Assembly (NCBI RefSeq): GCF_040371085.1
Contig: NZ_JAMBMT010000001.1
Coordinates: 1,240,001-1,304,000 of the forward strand
Reading direction: 5' to 3'
Source of the DNA: Psychrobacter sp. AH5
GTDB lineage: Bacteria > Pseudomonadota > Gammaproteobacteria > Pseudomonadales > Moraxellaceae
Length of the DNA: 64,000 bases
Below the pieces are notes generated by a model. That model saw only the letters and a program-made list of their open reading frames with translations, ran no database searches and was not told the DNA's origin. Positions 62,212 to 64,000 of the stretch are shown here, piece by piece; positions within the stretch are counted from its first letter, which is position 1; the number at the start of each line of letters is the position of its first letter. A program made the position numbers and the translations under genes.

Positions 62212-62868
62212 ATGAAATATACGCCACTAACACGCGACCAAATCGCTCAGCGTGCCGCGCAAGATATTCCAGATGGGGCTTATGTCAATCTAGGCATCGG
62301 TCAGCCTACTAAAATCGCTAAATACCTACCTAATGATAAAGAGGTGTTCCTGCATTCTGAAAATGGTTTATTGGCTTTTGGCCCGCCGCCTGCTAAAGGT
62401 GAAGAGGATCCTGAGCTGATTAATGCGGGTAAGGAATATGTCACGATGCTTGAGGGCGGTAGCTTTTTTCATCATGGCGACTCTTTTGCCATGATGCGCG
62501 GCGGTCATATCGACATCTGTGTACTAGGCGCTTTTCAAGTAGCTGCCAATGGCGATCTTGCTAATTGGAGCACGGGCGCTGAAGATGCGATACCAGCGGT
62601 TGGTGGTGCTATGGATCTAGCAGTGGGTGCCAAAAAAGTCTTTGTGATGACCAATCATACGACCAAAGAAGGCGAGCCAAAGATTGTCAGCAAGCTTAGC
62701 TACCCTGTCACTGGTAAAAACTGCGTTGACCGTATTTATACTGATCTGTGTGTGATCGACGTTACCAATAAAGGTTTAGAAGTCACTGAAATGGTGGATA
62801 ATTTAAGCTTTACTGACTTGCAAGCGTTCACTGGCGCGCAATTAATAGATGCTACTAAAACACAATAA
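62212..62868 (+). CDS. pcaJ: 3-oxoadipate CoA-transferase subunit B
   Basis: The second subunit of the transferase, 218 residues. The catalytic Glu is in LHSENGLLAFGP (about residues 43-54), after VNLGIGQPTKIAKY. Further blocks are NAGKEYVTMLEGGSFFHH and GAFQVAANGDLANW. I choose the ATG at 62212, eight bases after AAAGGAG, over the GTG two codons earlier. Together with pcaI and pcaF it completes the 3-oxoadipate branch. Confidence 0.93.
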   Translation: MKYTPLTRDQIAQRAAQDIPDGAYVNLGIGQPTKIAKYLPNDKEVFLHSENGLLAFGPPPAKGEEDPELINAGKEYVTMLEGGSFFHHGDSFAMMRGGHIDICVLGAFQVAANGDLANWSTGAEDAIPAVGGAMDLAVGAKKVFVMTNHTTKEGEPKIVSKLSYPVTGKNCVDRIYTDLCVIDVTNKGLEVTEMVDNLSFTDLQAFTGAQLIDATKTQ

Positions 62869-62893
62869 TAATTATGATGAAGGGATAGTTACG

Positions 62894-64000
62894 ATGAGTG
62901 AATCTAGTGAAGACTTAAACCCTACTTTAAACAATGCCTATATTATTGATGCTATTCGCACCCCTTTTGGCCGTTATGGCGGTAGCCTAGCAGCAGTACG
63001 AGCTGATGATCTAGGCGCTATTCCTATCAAAGCGCTGATGCAGCGCAATAGTGATATTGACTGGCAAAAAGTCGATGACGTTATCTACGGCTGTGCCAAT
63101 CAAAGCGGCGAAGATAATCGCAATGTTGGCCGTATGTCCTCACTACTAGCCGGTATGCCTTATCAAGTACCGGCAACCACTATAAACCGGTTATGCGGCT
63201 CTTCCATGGATGCGGTCGCCATAGCAGCGCGAGCCATTAAAGCAGGTGAAGCTCATTTGATCGTCGCAGGCGGGGTTGAGAGCATGAGCCGCGCGCCCTT
63301 TGTTATGGGTAAATCAAATAGTGCCTTTGACCGTAATCAAAAGCTCGAAGATACCACCATGGGCTGGCGTTTCGTTAATCCAAAGCTTGACGAACTATAT
63401 GGCACTGAGTCTATGCCACAAACGGCTGAAAATGTTGCTCAGCAGTTCAATATTAATCGTGCCGATCAAGATGCTTTTGCGCTACGTAGCCAACAGCGCA
63501 CCGCAGCAGCGCAAAAGGTAGGTTTCTTTAAAGATGAGATCGTTCCTGTCACTATCTCGCAGCGTAAAGGCGAGCCTATTATTGTCGATACTGATGAGCA
63601 TCCGCGCCCCAATACTACTGTTGAAAAATTAGCTAAACTGCGCCCTATCGTCAGCGCTGATGGTACAGTGACCGCTGGTAATGCTTCTGGAATTAACGAT
63701 GGTGCTGCTGCCTTTTTAATCGCCTCAGAGCAAGCCATTAAAGAATACAACTTAAAGCCTCGCGCCCGCATCATAGCCTCTACCACAGTAGGCGTAGAAC
63801 CACGTATTATGGGCTTTGCGCCAGCACCTGCTATGAAGAAACTGCTTGCGCATACTGGTCTAACACTTGATGAGATGGATGTGATCGAATTGAACGAGGC
63901 CTTTGCCGCACAAGCACTAGCTTGTACTCGTGATTTAGAGTTAGCTGACGACAGCGAACGGGTTAATCCGAATGGTGGCGCTATTGCGCTTGGGCACCCT
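62894..64000 (+). CDS. pcaF: 3-oxoadipyl-CoA thiolase (3' end outside window)
   Basis: The thiolase that splits 3-oxoadipyl-CoA into succinyl-CoA and acetyl-CoA. The start is the ATG at 62894 after AGGGATAG; 369 codons are visible and the window ends within the gene, which should have about 400. It shows NAYIIDAIRTPFGRYGG, the nucleophile Cys101 in NRLCGSSMDA, GGVESMSRAPFV, ELNEAFAAQA and, at the very end, GGAIALGHP. Two further catalytic residues (the His of GHP is visible, the second Cys is not) are expected beyond the window. It is 25 bp downstream of pcaJ. Confidence 0.94.
   Translation, partial: MSESSEDLNPTLNNAYIIDAIRTPFGRYGGSLAAVRADDLGAIPIKALMQRNSDIDWQKVDDVIYGCANQSGEDNRNVGRMSSLLAGMPYQVPATTINRLCGSSMDAVAIAARAIKAGEAHLIVAGGVESMSRAPFVMGKSNSAFDRNQKLEDTTMGWRFVNPKLDELYGTESMPQTAENVAQQFNINRADQDAFALRSQQRTAAAQKVGFFKDEIVPVTISQRKGEPIIVDTDEHPRPNTTVEKLAKLRPIVSADGTVTAGNASGINDGAAAFLIASEQAIKEYNLKPRARIIASTTVGVEPRIMGFAPAPAMKKLLAHTGLTLDEMDVIELNEAFAAQALACTRDLELADDSERVNPNGGAIALGHP

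Overview
The window looks like chromosomal DNA of a Moraxellaceae gammaproteobacterium, most probably Psychrobacter. This is inferred from the moderately AT-rich composition, the recCBD order, the catM-catBCA organisation with an ATAC-N7-GTAT site, and a CstA / CC-ending small protein / ArsA-like cluster. No taxonomic marker gene was available to prove it.

Layout. (1) 1-1.6 kb is a scar: the right end of an IS3-family element inserted in the remains of an IS256-family transposase, followed by a decayed gene. (2) 1.7-3.2 kb holds two tandem paralogous single-span membrane proteins of unknown function. (3) 3.4-5.9 kb has a CatM-like LysR regulator and an NRAMP-fold transporter lacking the usual metal-binding motifs. 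(4) 6.3-18.5 kb is the methylcitrate cycle for propionyl-CoA: prpB, prpC, acnD, prpF and, further on, a true prpD. A yefM-yoeB toxin-antitoxin pair, an ABC exporter, an ElaA-like acetyltransferase, palindromic repeats and a 132-bp MITE with an intact 8-bp target duplication are interspersed. (5) 18.6-29.2 kb carries an SDR, an NCS2 nucleobase permease, a DUF2868/DUF3482 GTPase pair, the ArsA-like / CC-ending / CstA trio, a hypothetical protein and a purine phosphoribosyltransferase. (6) 29.3-40.4 kb is recC-recB-recD on the minus strand, with a hexanucleotide microsatellite upstream. (7) 40.8-42.8 kb has an anchored periplasmic-binding-like protein, tRNA-Arg(CCT) and a bestrophin. (8) 42.9-49.0 kb is a copper-resistance locus: a 56-residue Met-rich membrane protein, copB, copA and a DUF411 lipoprotein, divergent from cusRS-type genes, with a cop box between. 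(9) 49.0-55.3 kb is the phosphate regulon: phoBR (PhoR without membrane segments) divergent from pstSCAB, each side with a Pho box. (10) 55.5-64 kb is catechol ortho-cleavage: a maleylacetate reductase and catM-type regulator on the minus strand; catB, catC, catA, a SphA-like outer-membrane protein, pcaI, pcaJ and a pcaF cut by the window end on the plus strand.

How the parts work together. PrpC condenses propionyl-CoA with oxaloacetate. AcnD with PrpF, or PrpD, dehydrates 2-methylcitrate, and PrpB cleaves 2-methylisocitrate to pyruvate and succinate. CatA, CatB and CatC turn catechol into 3-oxoadipate enol-lactone, and PcaIJ and PcaF finish 3-oxoadipate to succinyl-CoA and acetyl-CoA. The enol-lactone hydrolase is not in the window. 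The copper genes appear to be switched by the neighbouring two-component system and the pst and pho genes by PhoB.

The items I consider most worth a second look are: an 11-bp word repeated five times (plus variants) in the same reading phase inside recBCD and not noticed elsewhere in the window; the CstA/CC-ending/ArsA-like cluster; the MITE; the motif-less NRAMP homologue; the membrane-less PhoR; and the tandem membrane paralogues.
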